Positions 1 to 9,411 of a stretch of 31,261 bases of DNA are shown piece after piece. Numbering within the stretch: the first letter of the stretch is position 1; each line of letters opens with the position of its first letter. Below the pieces are notes generated by a model. It was not told where the DNA came from and did not search any database. It saw only the letters and a list, made by a program, of their open reading frames with translations. A program made the position numbers and the translations under genes. This DNA is from Chara braunii. Its lineage: Eukaryota > Streptophyta > Charophyceae > Charales > Characeae. The stretch is taken from contig BFEA01000330.1 in the NCBI GenBank assembly GCA_003427395.1, positions 1,621,979 through 1,653,239 on the forward strand, in the 5' to 3' direction.

Positions 1-140
1 AGGAAGCTTCCAGGCAAGAGCCTGGAAGTTTCCCTGTAGGGAAACAGGCTGGGGCCTGTAGGCCCTGTCAGAAGGAAGCTTCCAGGCAAGAGCCTGGAAG
101 TTTCCCTGTAGGGAAACAGGTTGGGGCCTGTACAGCATGT
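1..140. repeat. Two 72-bp direct repeats built from consecutive hairpins
   Basis: The same unit starts at 1 and at 73. Each unit opens with the palindrome GGAAGCTTCC. In copy 1, CTTCCAGGC (7-15) pairs with GCCTGGAAG (20-28) across a 4-nt loop. GTTTCCCT (28-35) pairs with AGGGAAAC (38-45) across GT. GGGCCT (52-57) pairs with AGGCCC (60-65) across GT. Copy 2 keeps the first two hairpins; its third has decayed. The window edge cuts the array, so more copies may lie to the left. I cannot assign it to a known family. Confidence 0.85.
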
Positions 141-145
141 AACAG

Positions 146-635
146 AAGCCCAGATCTGCTCTTGACTTTCTGTTACCTGAAAATCAGCCAACTGCAGCAC
201 CTGGAAGCTTAGAGTTTGTTGTACAGTCGAACAGATGCTGCAGCATGTCGTAGAACATATTAAGAAAGCACGAGATGCCATGGTGACATCAAAGAACAAA
301 CACAGACGACCGTCTGCATTTCAGGTAGAGTCTGGGTAAAATCATCTGATTTGGGCCAAGAGTTGGGAATTTCACGCAAACTGATGCCATAAAACTTTGG
401 GCCTTGGGAAATTCTGGACATCGACGACATTGTTGAGCACAAGCTGATGCCTGTGCCCAAGCCTCCAGGCAGGGGACGCCCTCCGAAACCGCAGATGCAG
501 TACCGAGTGCGGTTCAGACATCATACAGATCCTAAAGAAGATCGGTGGTTCATCAGAGAAGAGCTAATGAAGACTGCTCCCCAAATGATCTCAAACTATG
601 AACAAAATTTAAAAGGGAAGCAGCCTGCTGTGTAA
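146..635 (+). pseudogene. Element A: Ty3/gypsy integrase C-terminal and chromodomain-like remnant
   Basis: This is the tail of a pol polyprotein, of the same family as element C. From 146 the reading matches C from the KPRS..LDFLLPEN stretch on. It continues through the linker before the GPY/F module (FGPWE) to a chromodomain-like end (YRVRFRHHTDPKEDRWF) and a stop at 633-635. The last 62 codons (from 447) are open. Upstream there are small deletions that shift the frame near 230 and 327. A TAA near 390 replaces the Gln of MPQ-FGPW. About 55 codons found in C between WEVLDI and VDIDNIV are missing. Catalytic core, RT and gag are absent, so this cannot be functional. The similarity begins abruptly at 146, next to the hairpin repeats. 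Confidence 0.85.
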
Positions 636-660
636 CGACTTCTCAGAGGACTATCAAAGT

Positions 661-674
661 AAAGGACGAGGGAG
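661..674 (+). other. Polypurine tract of element A
   Basis: A purine-rich run (AAAGGACGAGGGAG) directly precedes TGTGAGG, the LTR start. Element C has AAGGGGGATGGAA directly before the same TGTGAGG. The shared position next to a TG LTR start supports a plus-strand priming site. Confidence 0.6.
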
Positions 675-1298
675 TGTGAGGGTTTATGCCTCGGCTTAGA
701 GCCCTGCAGCAGGTGCGTGCCCGCCCTGAGTGAAGGCGGGCCCCCTGAATCTCAGTGGGCCCTGAACACGTCAATTTTTGTGAATCTTGGTCTGCGTCGG
801 ACAGTTGCCACGTGCCAGTCGGTCACAATCTGCCTTGCTCGTGAGAATCCAAAATATTCGTGAGCCTTCCGGGCTCTTCCAGTAACGTGGTAGAAGCAGG
901 GAGCATTGCACGTTTGTGCCTGGGTGGTTGGGCATGCCTAACCAATTCGGTCCCAGACCACTTTCTGAATTGGGCCTGGGCACAAACACTTTGGCTGGGA
1001 CTGAAGCTATTGGAAACTCGGTCTCATATGGGCGTAGCAAAGGCAAGCGCACGCCTCTTTCCATATAGGAAAGGGTAGGGCGTAGGGGGAGTGGTCAGGC
1101 ACTGGCACCTGCGGGCGGCCGCGCTGCTGGAGCTTAGACTCACAGGCTGCTTGTTGTGCTAGTGCGAGGTGCAGGAGCGCGCAGGCGTCGAGAGGATGCC
1201 GGGCGCTGCTGAGGGCAGAGCCATAGCCCAGCCTCCATAACCAGGCTGGGGCTTGGACAAAGTCAGCGGGTGGTGGTGGTCTTCGTGTATGGGAAGGA

Positions 1299-1374
<76 letters not shown>

Positions 1375-1610
1375 CTGCAGTTGTTGCTGCTGACGTCAAT
1401 GGGATGCATTGTCAAGTCGTAGGCTGCTAGTAGCTGTGTAGAAGTAGTCTGGGCGCTGAGCGCCAAGTAGGAGGAGGGGCTCTGGATACATATGTTGGTG
1501 GTGGCGACATTATGCTCTCATTCGCATTCAGATTCGGTGCTTTGGTTATCCGTTGGTGGAATATCAGTGCATTTTTGCTTTCTGGACAGTGTTGGGCTTT
1601 CTGGCTTTCA
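675..1610 (+). mobile_element. 3' LTR of element A (distal end not defined)
   Basis: The LTR starts TGTGAGG after the polypurine tract. It is collinear with the LTR of element C read on the minus strand from 26183 downward. Shared landmarks are GTGCCCGCCCT-AGTGAAGG near the start, a GCGC-GCGCC segment (about 1453-1464 here) and a pyrimidine-rich stretch with TTTTGC-TTCTGGA near 1580. Identity is low to moderate, so the two copies are old or from different subfamilies. A (GA)34 tract interrupts it. I cannot see the CA end; similarity fades around 1610 and the true end may be further right. Confidence 0.6.
1303..1370 (+). repeat. (GA)34 microsatellite
   Basis: This is a perfect GA dinucleotide run of 68 bp inside the LTR of element A. 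On the minus strand it produces spurious Ser-Leu repeat reading frames. GA/TC tracts can adopt H-DNA and bind GAGA-type plant proteins; no such use is shown here. Confidence 0.95.
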
Positions 1611-1884
1611 ATGTGAAATTACTTTCTGGAGTTTTGCCATTTGACTCATTTCGCTATATCTCATTTTCCTTGAATTCCTTTACTTTCGGAGGTAGGTCGG
1701 GTAAGTGAACAACTCGTAGCTCCAGCCTAGGCACGGGTTGGCAGACTGGTAGGACGAGGCTCGGATTTCATATCAGGTAGGTGAGGTGCGTGAGTGCGGT
1801 GACGAATCGCTCGCCAAAACCGGGGTTGGGTGTGCAGTGCAAGACCCATAGTCCTTGCACAAATTCAGGAGAGGATTTCAAAAA

Positions 1885-2019
1885 TTTTAATGGTACGTGT
1901 TCTTAGATTAGTAAGTGTAATGATCAAACTTTTAAGGGTACGAGTCCTTAGATTAGTAAGTGTAATGATCAAATTTTTAATGGTACGTGTCCTTAGATTA
2001 GCAAGTGCAATGATCTTAT
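1885..2019 (+). repeat. Three tandem 45-bp repeats
   Basis: Units at 1885-1929, 1930-1974 and 1975-2019 share TTTTAA-GGTACG-GT-CTTAGATTAG and AATGATC. They differ at only a few positions. The period is a multiple of three, so the plus strand reads as a 15-residue peptide repeat, but nothing suggests translation. Confidence 0.9.
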
Positions 2020-2198
2020 CTATGTAGGCAAAAGTTCTGGAAAAATGTGCCCACCTATTTTGTAACCTCTGAACAACTCTAGATGTCCGCTTTTGGACAA
2101 TCAAGCACAAGCTTGATCTGTATTCGCACTATACAGACAGCCAGGGCAAATGCGTGCATCCACACTTGTTTCGGAGATTTTCAGAATATGCCCTGTGA

Positions 2199-2202
2199 CA
2201 TA
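2199..2202. other. Target-site duplication of element B, left copy (CATA)
   Basis: CATA abuts the LTR start TGTAATGA at 2203 and recurs at 10683-10686 right after the other LTR. With LTR ends set at TG..CA the duplication is 4 bp. ACATA is shared if the terminal A of the right LTR is counted. Confidence 0.7.
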
Positions 2203-3204
2203 TGTAATGAACCCAGGCGGGATAACACACACATTGGACATATAGATACTGTTCACAACGACGCACGAGCATCAGCGCTCGTGCAACACAAGTCCAGTAG
2301 CTCAATGACAAAGCAACTCGAGTAATCCAATCTTGTTGATGAATAATGTCGAACAGATCTGTTCCTGTAACCGAGTATACACATACATAGACAAGACATA
2401 GAGAGGGGGGAAGTAGAAGAAGAAGAAGAAGAAGCCCACTTCTTCTTCAGGCCAAACAAATTCGCCCCCTCTCCAGCTACGTTGTTCCAGAAACAGATTC
2501 GAGTTCCTCAAAGTGCCACGTGGCACACCTGCACTCTCTTCATCAACAGAGCAGCAATGTCGCCTCACACAGGTACGTGCCATCTCATCCCCACAGTCCC
2601 TGATCTCCTTCCGGACGACGAAAGTCTGAACANCGAATGGACACGTGGCACAGCCACGTCACCATCATACTACGTGGCAGCAGCCACATCAGCAACGACA
2701 CGTGGCGCTGCCACGTCAGCACCTTGTAGACAGGAGCAAGCCAGCCACCATGCCAGCAAGCAAGCAGCGTGTCGACGCTGAAGAACGCCAACGCTCAGCC
2801 AGCAAGTAGCCAGCATCTCTCAAGCCAGCGCCGCGTCAAAGTAGAGTCAGCCCTGACTCGCGACAGAACGAATGAATGTCAAGGCTAGGAGTCAACCTTA
2901 AGTAGTGTTGACTCAGGGTCAATGCCCCGGTGCAGTGGTCCTGTGCCGTCAAGATCTTGATGCGGCGACGGCCTGGATCGGTCTGCAACTGTTTCTCCCT
3001 TGGTCCGATGTCTTGGCCCGGTACCTGCATACAACACATGTGTGCATCTGTTCGTGGACTTGGGTACGGTACCTGCGACCCGACAGTTGACTTTGACCTT
3101 TGAATTTCCCCAGTCCAGCGCTGGGTCTCACTCGCCAGACGCTGGGCTTGGCCGGGCAGTGCGTGGTCACACAACCCGGCCTCTGCAATGTGCGGGTTAC
3201 TGCA
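2203..3204 (-). mobile_element. 3' LTR of element B (1,002 bp)
   Basis: It is nearly identical to 9681-10682. By eye I count about 20 mismatches, mostly transitions, one N (2633) and no indels. On the minus strand it starts TGCAGTAACC (3204) and ends TTCATTACA (2203). It contains the palindrome GTGCCACGTGGCAC (2513-2526), a GAA run that can fold on a following TTCTTCTTC (about 2414-2448) and a cluster of ACGT-core motifs. The sequence just before it in sense direction is only weakly purine-rich, so the polypurine tract is poorly defined. Confidence 0.95.
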
Positions 3205-3243
3205 TTCCTGCCGACCCAATTTCGAGTTCCATCCCAGAAATAA

Positions 3244-4759
3244 TTAATCTTTCAACCCACGCTCATATGCAGAGACAATGTCAGGAGCAGTTTCAAGGAG
3301 CTGTTGTTTGCTGAACCACCGATCCTCGGATGGTTTTTGAGTCTTAAATCTTACCTTGAACTGCTTCTGCGGTCGTCCACGCCTTCCGGTGGAGAAGAAC
3401 CCATGGTCTACAATCCGATGTACTTCATAATTTTCGTCCATCGAAGGTGGAATCATAGAAGGCCTGCTAGGAAACTCATCTCCCTCCACATACGGTAGCA
3501 ACTTAGAGGCATGGAATACACGATAGGTTTTGAGATGCGGGGGAATATCAATTTTGTAGGACGGTCCCTCTGCATCTCCAATTACTTTGAGAACTTCCCA
3601 GGGCCCAAAGTAGACATGCAACAATTTCTGTGAAACATCTTCTTCCAAGGAGAACTCATTAGACTTTACCCAAACCATGTCACCTACTTGAAAGTTAGCA
3701 GGTCTTCGATGTTTGTTGGCCTGGTTAATCATCTGTTCTTGTGCTTTCTTTAGGTTCTCCTTAACTTTCTGGATGTCTTCCTGGAACAGAACTGCATATT
3801 CACGGGTTCCTAGCGGTAGCTGTAAAAATTGGTCCCTGGTTAATATATCAATGGGACGTCGCGAATTCCATCCTTTATGTAGTGCGTTAGGAGTGCGTCC
3901 GGTTGCAGTGTGGATGCTGCTGTTGTATGCACTAACTATTTTTGGTAAGTTCTCGTCCCAATCAATCTAATCGGGCTTACATGCGCAAGAGCTGTTGGCA
4001 CAAGCGGTTCATTTGCTCGCTTTGCCCATTCGTTTCAGGATGGCGTCCTGACGACATGGTCAAACGAGTGCCGTATGCCTCCATCAGCTTTTGCCATGAC
4101 ATACTTGTGAACCTCACATCCCTGTCAGATACAATGGACAATGGGAATCCATACTCAGTTACCCATCGCATCTGAAACTTCTGGATCACAAGCTCAGTTT
4201 TCGCTTCAGCAGGCAAAGGAATAAACATTGCATACTTCGAGAAACGATCGACTACAACCATCACTTGACTATTGCCATTTCGACTCTTGACGAAACTCAT
4301 GAAGTCTATGGAGATAGACTCACCTGGTTCGCTGGGAATCGGTAAGGGCCTTAGTAGACCCAGAGGGTTCTCATGTGGTGGTTTGTTTCTCTGACATACC
4401 AGACAAGTGCGCACATAAGTTAGTACATCTTCCTTTAGCCCTTTCCAATCGAAGCGTTCTCTTACTTCTGCATAAGTTTTCTTGAACCCAAAATGTCCTG
4501 CAAAGTCATGGCATTCCCTAATCAGCAGACTTTTAATCTCTTCTTTATGAGGAATACACAACCGTTGTTCAGTTTCGTCTATCAAGAAAAGCAATCCATT
4601 TGTTATCTTATACTTGGGTAACAGGGCAGGATCCTTAGTGACAAGGTCAATGATGGGTTTCCAGATAGGATCATTAGCATAGCCTTGTCGGATCTGTTCC
4701 TGTACATCATTTCCTATATCCAAGTAAGAAACAGTGGTTCCAAAGAAATCACTTCTCCT
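3244..4759 (-). pseudogene. Element B integrase with chromodomain-like C-terminus (broken)
   Basis: Integrase inserts the cDNA into the host genome. In order, the sequence shows a zinc-binding HHCC domain (HDFAGHFG...CLVCQRN), then the catalytic core with Asp in DFMSF, Asp in VSDRD and Glu in ETNGQSEQMNR. A GPY/F module (YFGPWEVL) and a chromodomain-like end (FKVRFKTQKPSEDRWF) follow. The loop between the first two chromodomain strands carries GRRGRPQK, an AT-hook-like core. All three catalytic acidic residues are present. The frame breaks near 3978: TAA at 3979-3977, a frame change, then a TAG a few codons on in the correct frame. From 3732 to the stop at 3244 the tail is open. The integrase cannot be made as one protein. 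Confidence 0.9.
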
Positions 4760-5324
4760 AGACAATGCATCTGCCACAACGTTAGACTTACCTTTGATTG
4801 TCTTCAACTCAAAGTCAAAGGTGTCGAGGAAAGCAGACCATTGTACTAGTTTGTCAGAGAGTTTTGGTTGAGTCTTTATCCACTTCAGTGTTGAGTGATC
4901 TGAGTAGACAGTGAAGTGTCTCCCTAACAAGTAGTGTTTTTAGGATTTCAATGCACAGACAAGCGCATACAATTCCCTTTCGTAAGGGGACTCGGCGACC
5001 TTCTGAGTTGGAAGTCTGGCAGACAGGTCTGTAACCCTTACCATCGTCCTGCTGTAGAACTGCGCCAATTCCATACTGACTTGCGTCAGTGGTCACAATA
5101 AAGGGAATAGATGGGTCAACGATTTTCAGAACAGGGTAGTGAGTCAGTGCATATTTTAACTTCTTCATTGATGATTCACAGTCCTTGTCCCACAACCATA
5201 TGGTTCCTTTCTTCAGGAGTCTTCTCATGGGAGCAGCAACTAAGGAGAAGTTCCTAACAAACTTCCTATAGTAACTGGCTAACCCAAGGAAAGACCTCAA
5301 CTCAGTGACGGACTTTGGTTGTGG
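4760..5324 (-). pseudogene. Element B RT thumb/connection and RNase H (broken)
   Basis: From 5300 down the reading shows RSFLGLASYYRKFV, the usual stretch after the RT palm, then IPFIVTTDASQYGIGAVLQQ, the start of RNase H with its first Asp. The frame changes near 5020. The following frame reads through ERELYALVCALK to YSDHSTLKW and VVADALSRR, the RNase H end. In that frame a TAA at 4942-4940 lies where relatives have Trp before KHYLLG. RNase H removes the RNA strand during reverse transcription; here it is split by at least one frameshift and one stop. Confidence 0.85.
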
Positions 5325-6205
5325 TCAGTCTCTAATCGCTGAAATTTTCTTCGCTTCCGGTCTGAGTCCTTCTTCGTTAACTATATGCCCTAAGTAGAGC
5401 ACTTCAGGTTTTGCAAACTCAGACTTCTTTGGGTTAAGTTTAAAATTACCTTCGCGTAGCTTACCCAAGACAAGACGCAAGTATTTCTCGTGATCCTCCA
5501 ACGTTTTGCTGTAGACTAGGATGTCATCGAGATATACAATTACAAACTGATCCAACCACTGTCGAAACAATTCGTTCATAGACCTTTGGAAGGTCGCAAG
5601 GGCATTCGTCAAACCAAAGGGCATGACCACAAACTCGTAGTGTCCATACATGGTTCGAAAAACAGTCTTGTGTTGATCTTCAGGCGCCACCTCGATGTGA
5701 TGGTACCCCGACTTCAGATCAATTTTGCTGAAGTACTTGCATCCCTGCAGCTGATCCAACAAGTCGTCAATTCGTGGTAGGGGTTCAACGTTTTTCACAG
5801 TGACGGAGTTCAACCCTCTATAGTCAATGCATAGACGCAACTCACCTTCCTTTTTGGGCACAAATAAGACAGGCGTTCCATAAGGTGAGGAACTATAAGG
5901 CGAATCCATCCTTTGTCAGTTAATTCCTGGAGTTGCTTGCACAATTCCTCAAGTTCCCTAGACGACATTCGATAAATAGGGCCCTTGGGAGTCTTACTTC
6001 CAGGAATGATCTCGATAGTGTGCTTGATAGCACGCTCAGTGATCCCAGTAGGTTCCTGAGATAGATCTTTATACTCATCTAAGAGTTTTTGTATCGATGG
6101 AGGGTAAGGTGTCGAAGACTCACCAACTTCCTTTACCAACACCATCATTACCTCCTGATCCAATTGCTTCTTCTTGACCATCGCTCGAAAAGCTGGATAG
6201 CTCAT
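5325..6205 (-). pseudogene. Element B reverse transcriptase (broken)
   Basis: This copies element RNA into cDNA. The N-terminal part (6205-about 5900) holds the linker IEIIPGSKTPKGPIYRMS and KGWIR. A one-base frame change near 5900 leads into [48 protein letters not shown] and the catalytic YLDD. So the palm is complete and its Asp residues are present. The frame ends in TGA at 5327-5325, directly after AIRD, where the family has Trp (RDWP). The same frame reopens beyond this stop into RSFLGLASYY. No normal full-length RT can come from this copy. Confidence 0.9.
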
Positions 6206-6387
6206 ACAACAGAAAGACAGAGTAGAGTCAGATCCAAACTTGTGATACAGTTTGATGGCCTCGAGTTCAGATTGTGCGTTTTTCAGGCGTACTTCCTTTT
6301 CCTTGAACTTGATTTCTGGGTTGGCTTCCTCGTGCTAATCCATTCCCAGAATCATATCAAAAGGCAAGTTCTTCTCAATTAGGAAAA

Positions 6388-6581
6388 ATACTTCATGCAC
6401 AATCTTCTTTCCAGTTTTAGTTCTGAACTTACATTTCACACGATCGACATAATGAGAGACAGTGATCGTGCTTTTATCAGCANGATACTTCATGCACAAT
6501 CTTCTTTCCAGTTTTAGTTCTGAACTTACATTTCACACGATCGACATAATGAGAGACAGTGATCGTGCTTTTATCAGCAAG
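6388..6581. repeat. 97-bp tandem duplication with an N at the junction (likely assembly artifact)
   Basis: 6388-6484 and 6485-6581 are the same 97 bases. The first copy ends at CA-N-G (6481-6484), just where the second begins. Element B has no other such repeat. An ambiguous base exactly at the seam suggests a failed merge of two contigs. Its length mod 3 equals the frame jump between protease and RT. Confidence 0.85.
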
Positions 6582-6949
6582 AATAGACGTGATAGGTCGT
6601 GCTAAACATTTTACCTTCATTCCAAGATGAAGCTTGCGAATAGCTCTCTCAGAAATGTAGGACCGTGTAGATCCTGAGTCTAAAAGTGCACCCGTCCGTT
6701 CGTGTGCGATCTCTACATCCGCAAGTAATAGTTCACTCTTAGACTTTGCTTTCTTTGCCCATGAGCTTCGTAGTGCCAGCAACTCGTTACCAAGCTCATC
6801 AAAGGAGTCATCCAGAGAGATAGAACATAAGACATGTTCAGGGTGATCTGGATGATGGACCGGAGGACAACCATCCTCTGCCACGCGAGTCGAAGAAGTG
6901 AAAGGGTTAGTAGGCGCCTTACCTTTCTCATCGTCTGACTTCTTCAACT

Positions 6950-6992
6950 CAGTAGGAGCAGATGCTACTCCTACTGGCGGCTCGCTTTTGGG
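6950..6992 (-). promoter_or_regulatory. Gag-pro -1 ribosomal frameshift signal of element B
   Basis: Sense strand: heptamer C CCA AAA in gag phase (6992-6986), spacer GCGAGCCGC of 9 nt (6985-6977), then a perfect 9-bp stem CAGTAGGAG (6976-6968) with CTCCTACTG (6958-6950) around a 9-nt loop. The gag TAG (6973-6971) lies inside the 5' arm. A -1 slip reads CCC AAA and enters the protease frame, which is open here. The X XXY YYZ heptamer, 5-9 nt spacer and stem match the known retroviral pattern. This is inferred from sequence only. Confidence 0.75.
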
Positions 6993-8473
6993 TGTCGGAT
7001 GAGTGGACACCATGCAATGATGTGTCCCTCCTTTCCACACTTTAAACACTGCGCATTGTCCATCCTATCCTGCGAGGTCTTTTGGTCAATCTCCATTTTC
7101 TCCCACAGCTTAAATGCCGCGATACCTGGGTGCGCAGGAAACGAGCGTGGTGTCCTCCCTCGATACGGACCTCGTGGTCCTCCTTTGTTGACCACGGCAG
7201 CAGTGACGTCCCCCTTTCCGGACTCACTGCTGTTAGGAACTCCTTCTTCTTCTAGCGGTAACTTCTCCACTGTGTCGTTGTCAAAGACGACAAGCATGTG
7301 GTCCTGACGCTTTTGGTGCCAAAGGACCCGCTTACCGTATCTCGCACCTGCACCTGCACCACCAGATTTCACCACAGATGCATATGACTGTTTAACTTGA
7401 GAAGTCATTTGCTCTCTCTGGAGAGCCAAATCACGAAACTGTCGGTACTTGTACTTACCTGACTTTGACTCGACCACTAACTGTCCTCTTATAGGTTCAG
7501 GTAAGGCCCGGGCATAAATATACAAGACCTGATCATCCTGCAGATTTAAGCCTGGTACTTGCAGTATTTCTGCAATCCACAGTAATAAGTTTTCATCCTT
7601 CTTATTCCTGAATGTGAAAGGCAATTTCATCTTTACCTTTTCCTTCTTCTTTGGCTTCTCAGTTTTCTCTTCTTTATCTTTCTTTCCTCCTGATGGGTGA
7701 GGACTGGATGGTGGACTTGATGGTGGCGTCGGTGGAGGAAGCCCAGATGGTTCCCCCTTCTTTACTTCGACCTTGAGATCTTTCATAGCATCACCCATTA
7801 GTTTCTTCACACGTTGTTCCTTTCGAACCTCTTTTTCCTTTCCTTTGACCAAGTTAGTCACATTCTTCAATCCTACGGTCAATTCTTCCAACTTTGCTTC
7901 AAAATGGTCGAGCCTTGTCTCCAAGTGAGCAAGGTACTCAACCAGTTGGTTCAGTGCCACAACCTGTTCTTCCCCTGACACAGTTACCACATGCTGTCTG
8001 ACTTGTTCTCGTTTTGCTTGCTGTTCATCTTGTTCTTTCTTCTTTAGCATTTTCGCCTTGCGCGTTTTCTCTTTTTCAAGAGCTTCTTCCAATTGGCGGA
8101 TGTTCTCATCAGTCGTCTGTTCCGTGACCACCACATCATTTTTGGCGTTTCTGCCATTTGCTATGTCTTCGAACTGCTGACAGATGTGCGCATCCAGTGC
8201 TTTACTGCACTGGATAATGAACTCATGTATCTTCAATAGGTCGGTGCCAGTCTGAGCTGCATCCAGGTCTGCCTGGGCTTTCCGCAGATCAAACTGGGCC
8301 CTCACATGTGACTCAGCCTCTGCACCGGCATCGTGCAGTTCAGTGGCCAGAAGGTTGAGCCGTCCGGACAACAGTTGTCGTCTCTGCTCAACCTGAGCCC
8401 TGGTACGAGGGTCAGGGAGCTGCTCAACACTCTGGCCCTCAACTGGGGTCTGAACAGTCTCTTCCTGAGACAT
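6971..8473 (-). CDS. gag: Element B Gag polyprotein (500 aa, intact)
   Basis: Gag forms the virus-like particle and packages element RNA. It starts at ATG 8473 (MSQEETVQTP) and is open to TAG 6971. Residues 1-130 are helical and charged. About 120-170 is a Lys/Glu-rich coiled-coil stretch (KEKTRKAKMLKKKEQDEQQ). A Pro/Ser-rich, then Lys-rich spacer follows near 240-280. The capsid-like part starts around LPFTFRNKKDENLLLWIAEI. One CCHC zinc knuckle (CLKCGKEGHIIAWC, about residues 476-489) sits at the extreme C-terminus. It is the only undamaged protein gene of element B. Its frame is 0; protease is at -1 through the signal at 6992-6950. Confidence 0.9.
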   Translation of the reverse strand: MSQEETVQTPVEGQSVEQLPDPRTRAQVEQRRQLLSGRLNLLATELHDAGAEAESHVRAQFDLRKAQADLDAAQTGTDLLKIHEFIIQCSKALDAHICQQFEDIANGRNAKNDVVVTEQTTDENIRQLEEALEKEKTRKAKMLKKKEQDEQQAKREQVRQHVVTVSGEEQVVALNQLVEYLAHLETRLDHFEAKLEELTVGLKNVTNLVKGKEKEVRKEQRVKKLMGDAMKDLKVEVKKGEPSGLPPPTPPSSPPSSPHPSGGKKDKEEKTEKPKKKEKVKMKLPFTFRNKKDENLLLWIAEILQVPGLNLQDDQVLYIYARALPEPIRGQLVVESKSGKYKYRQFRDLALQREQMTSQVKQSYASVVKSGGAGAGARYGKRVLWHQKRQDHMLVVFDNDTVEKLPLEEEGVPNSSESGKGDVTAAVVNKGGPRGPYRGRTPRSFPAHPGIAAFKLWEKMEIDQKTSQDRMDNAQCLKCGKEGHIIAWCPLIRHPKASRQ

Positions 8474-9411
8474 TTTAGTGTGGGGTATCTACCGCACAAT
8501 AAACAAAAATAAACAATAATTAATTTCGCGGCCCCACAAATTCCAAACAGTAGATTACAGCAAGGTCAAATGACAGCAAAAATAACTGCAGAATATTTTC
8601 AATTATTTTTCTTTTTCGTTTTCTTCGCTGTTCTTATTTATCTAACTCAATGTGATGACGTGCTTTTGCAGGTACCGATCCGGACACAGTGACCAGATAC
8701 ACACAGGTGAGTATGCCAACACAGGACAAACAAACGACACAGGGAAAGCAAGCCAACATCAACAGCAATCAATATGTCAGCATCAATAATCCTCTGCGTC
8801 AGTCCTGATCAAAGCAACAATCACCCCGTTGCAACAGCTGGCACTACAGCTATTCAATTAGCTGTACCGCCTCTGTTTTCAGAATGATCCTCCCACCCAG
8901 GCACACACGTGCCAATCACGCAACACCCCTGTAATGCCAACTCAACAAGCACACAACACTTGCCACGTCAGCATCAAGTGATCAATCAATCAAGAGGGGG
9001 GTGCCACGTCAGCCAATCTGGCGCCCAGATACAACTTCAATCAAGCCGCGTCAACAGGGAAACAACAACAAGTCAGTATCCCCCCTGCCACGTCAGCAAT
9101 CAAGGTCCCTGCTCAAGGTCTTGCCAATGTGATACAACTCTGCTACGTCAGCAAGATCGTCTTTGTCTTCAAAACATCATCATCATCATCTTCTGTACCG
9201 ACGCACACAGCTTCTTCAAGGGGAATGAGTGTGTCGTGTCTAGACAATCGCGTTTATAAACCCCCACTTACCTGTCCAGGTGGCAGGTGCGCGTCATTTT
9301 CCCCACGCGCGTTCTTCAATCGGCGCACACTCTCAGCCGTCTAGAAACGCGTTCTGAGATGCGGGCCCACTTACCTTGCGCCAAGTGGCGCGCGCATGGG
9401 TCTTCAATGGT

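Larger units (their letters stand above)
1611..2202. other. Unassigned DNA left of element B, with a 45-bp tandem array
   Basis: No coding similarity is visible. The stretch may include the distal end of LTR A. It holds three tandem 45-bp units at 1885-2019. It ends in CATA, the target duplicated by element B. Confidence 0.6.
6206..7049 (-). pseudogene. Element B aspartic protease (broken)
   Basis: The retropepsin-type protease cleaves the Gag-Pol precursor. The open frame (7049-6477) lies at -1 to gag and overlaps its end. It contains the active-site motif LLDSGSTRSYIS and ILADKSTITVSHYVDRVKCKF. It breaks at a 97-bp duplication (6388-6581) with an N at the inner edge; 97 is not a multiple of three, which alone explains the frame change to the pol frame below. 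In that lower frame a TAG (6337-6335) sits in the ILGMD-H motif where related elements have Trp. So one defect may be an assembly error and the other looks like a real mutation. Confidence 0.85.

Noticed and set aside
1007-1466. Minus-strand frames with Ser-Leu repeats
   Set aside because: They are direct translation of the (GA)34 microsatellite.
7040-7046. T TTA AAG heptamer in gag phase as the element B frameshift site
   Set aside because: It lies inside the zinc knuckle; shifting there would destroy the knuckle in Gag-Pol. The site at 6992-6986 has the stem-loop and is closer to the stop.
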